Assembly (NCBI GenBank): GCA_903897565.1
Contig: CAIUCF010000906.1
Location: 1 to 5,906, forward strand
Direction of reading: 5' to 3'
Length of the DNA: 5,906 nucleotides
From: an uncultured Rhodospirillales bacterium
GTDB taxonomy: Bacteria > Pseudomonadota > Alphaproteobacteria > ATCC43930 > CGMCC-115725
Notes under the pieces: generated by a model
What the model was told of the DNA's origin: nothing
What the model saw: the letters and a program-made list of their open reading frames with translations, nothing else
Databases searched by the model: none
Translations under genes and position numbers: made by a program
In this document: positions 5,852-5,906 of the stretch, one piece after another
Layout of the letters: each line of letters begins with the position of its first letter
How positions within the stretch are numbered: position 1 is the first letter of the stretch

Positions 5852-5906
5852 CTTGAACCGGCAGCTCTGGCGATCAGGCAGGTGACAGGGGGCGCATGAT
5901 GCGTCG

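Overview
The window is GC-rich, Gram-negative chromosomal DNA, most likely from an alphaproteobacterium. That placement rests on the ADP-heptose genes, the coding style and the protein families, and I cannot name a genus. The theme is cell-surface glycan or glycoprotein biosynthesis, with one worn-out insertion sequence. I found no CRISPR array, tRNA, rRNA or intact mobile element.

Layout, left to right. (1) Positions 1-222 (+) hold the last 73 codons of a larger FG-GAP/VCBS-type calcium-binding repeat protein, probably exported. (2) Positions 223-789 contain no intact gene. About 335-685 on the minus strand is a full-length but frameshifted remnant of an IS66-family tnpB; the rest of the gap shows nothing I can support. 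(3) Positions 790-1821 (+) encode a SAM-dependent methyltransferase with an extra C-terminal beta-rich domain. (4) Facing it tail to tail, 1892-2740 (-) encodes a clear paralogue that lacks the C-terminal domain and carries a DUF4214-like domain at its N-terminus. (5) Positions 2899-5851 (-) form a tight gene run, transcribed right to left: a protein resembling only the N-terminal half of a GT4-type glycosyltransferase, then gmhA, a stand-alone heptose-7-phosphate kinase (hldE1/rfaE1) and a stand-alone heptose-1-phosphate adenylyltransferase (hldE2/rfaE2).

How the genes may work together. GmhA converts sedoheptulose 7-phosphate to D-glycero-D-manno-heptose 7-phosphate. The kinase makes the 1,7-bisphosphate, and the adenylyltransferase makes ADP-heptose after a phosphatase step. 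The phosphatase (GmhB) and epimerase (HldD) are not in this window. ADP-heptose would feed LPS core or another heptosylated surface polymer or protein. The two methyltransferases and the glycosyltransferase-like protein plausibly modify or assemble the same glycan; that link is inferred from gene order. The exported repeat protein at the left edge could be an unrelated neighbour.

The least ordinary points are the convergent methyltransferase paralogues with different accessory domains, the glycosyltransferase-like protein without a catalytic half, and the IS66 tnpB relic. I see no convincing evidence for a wholly new system.
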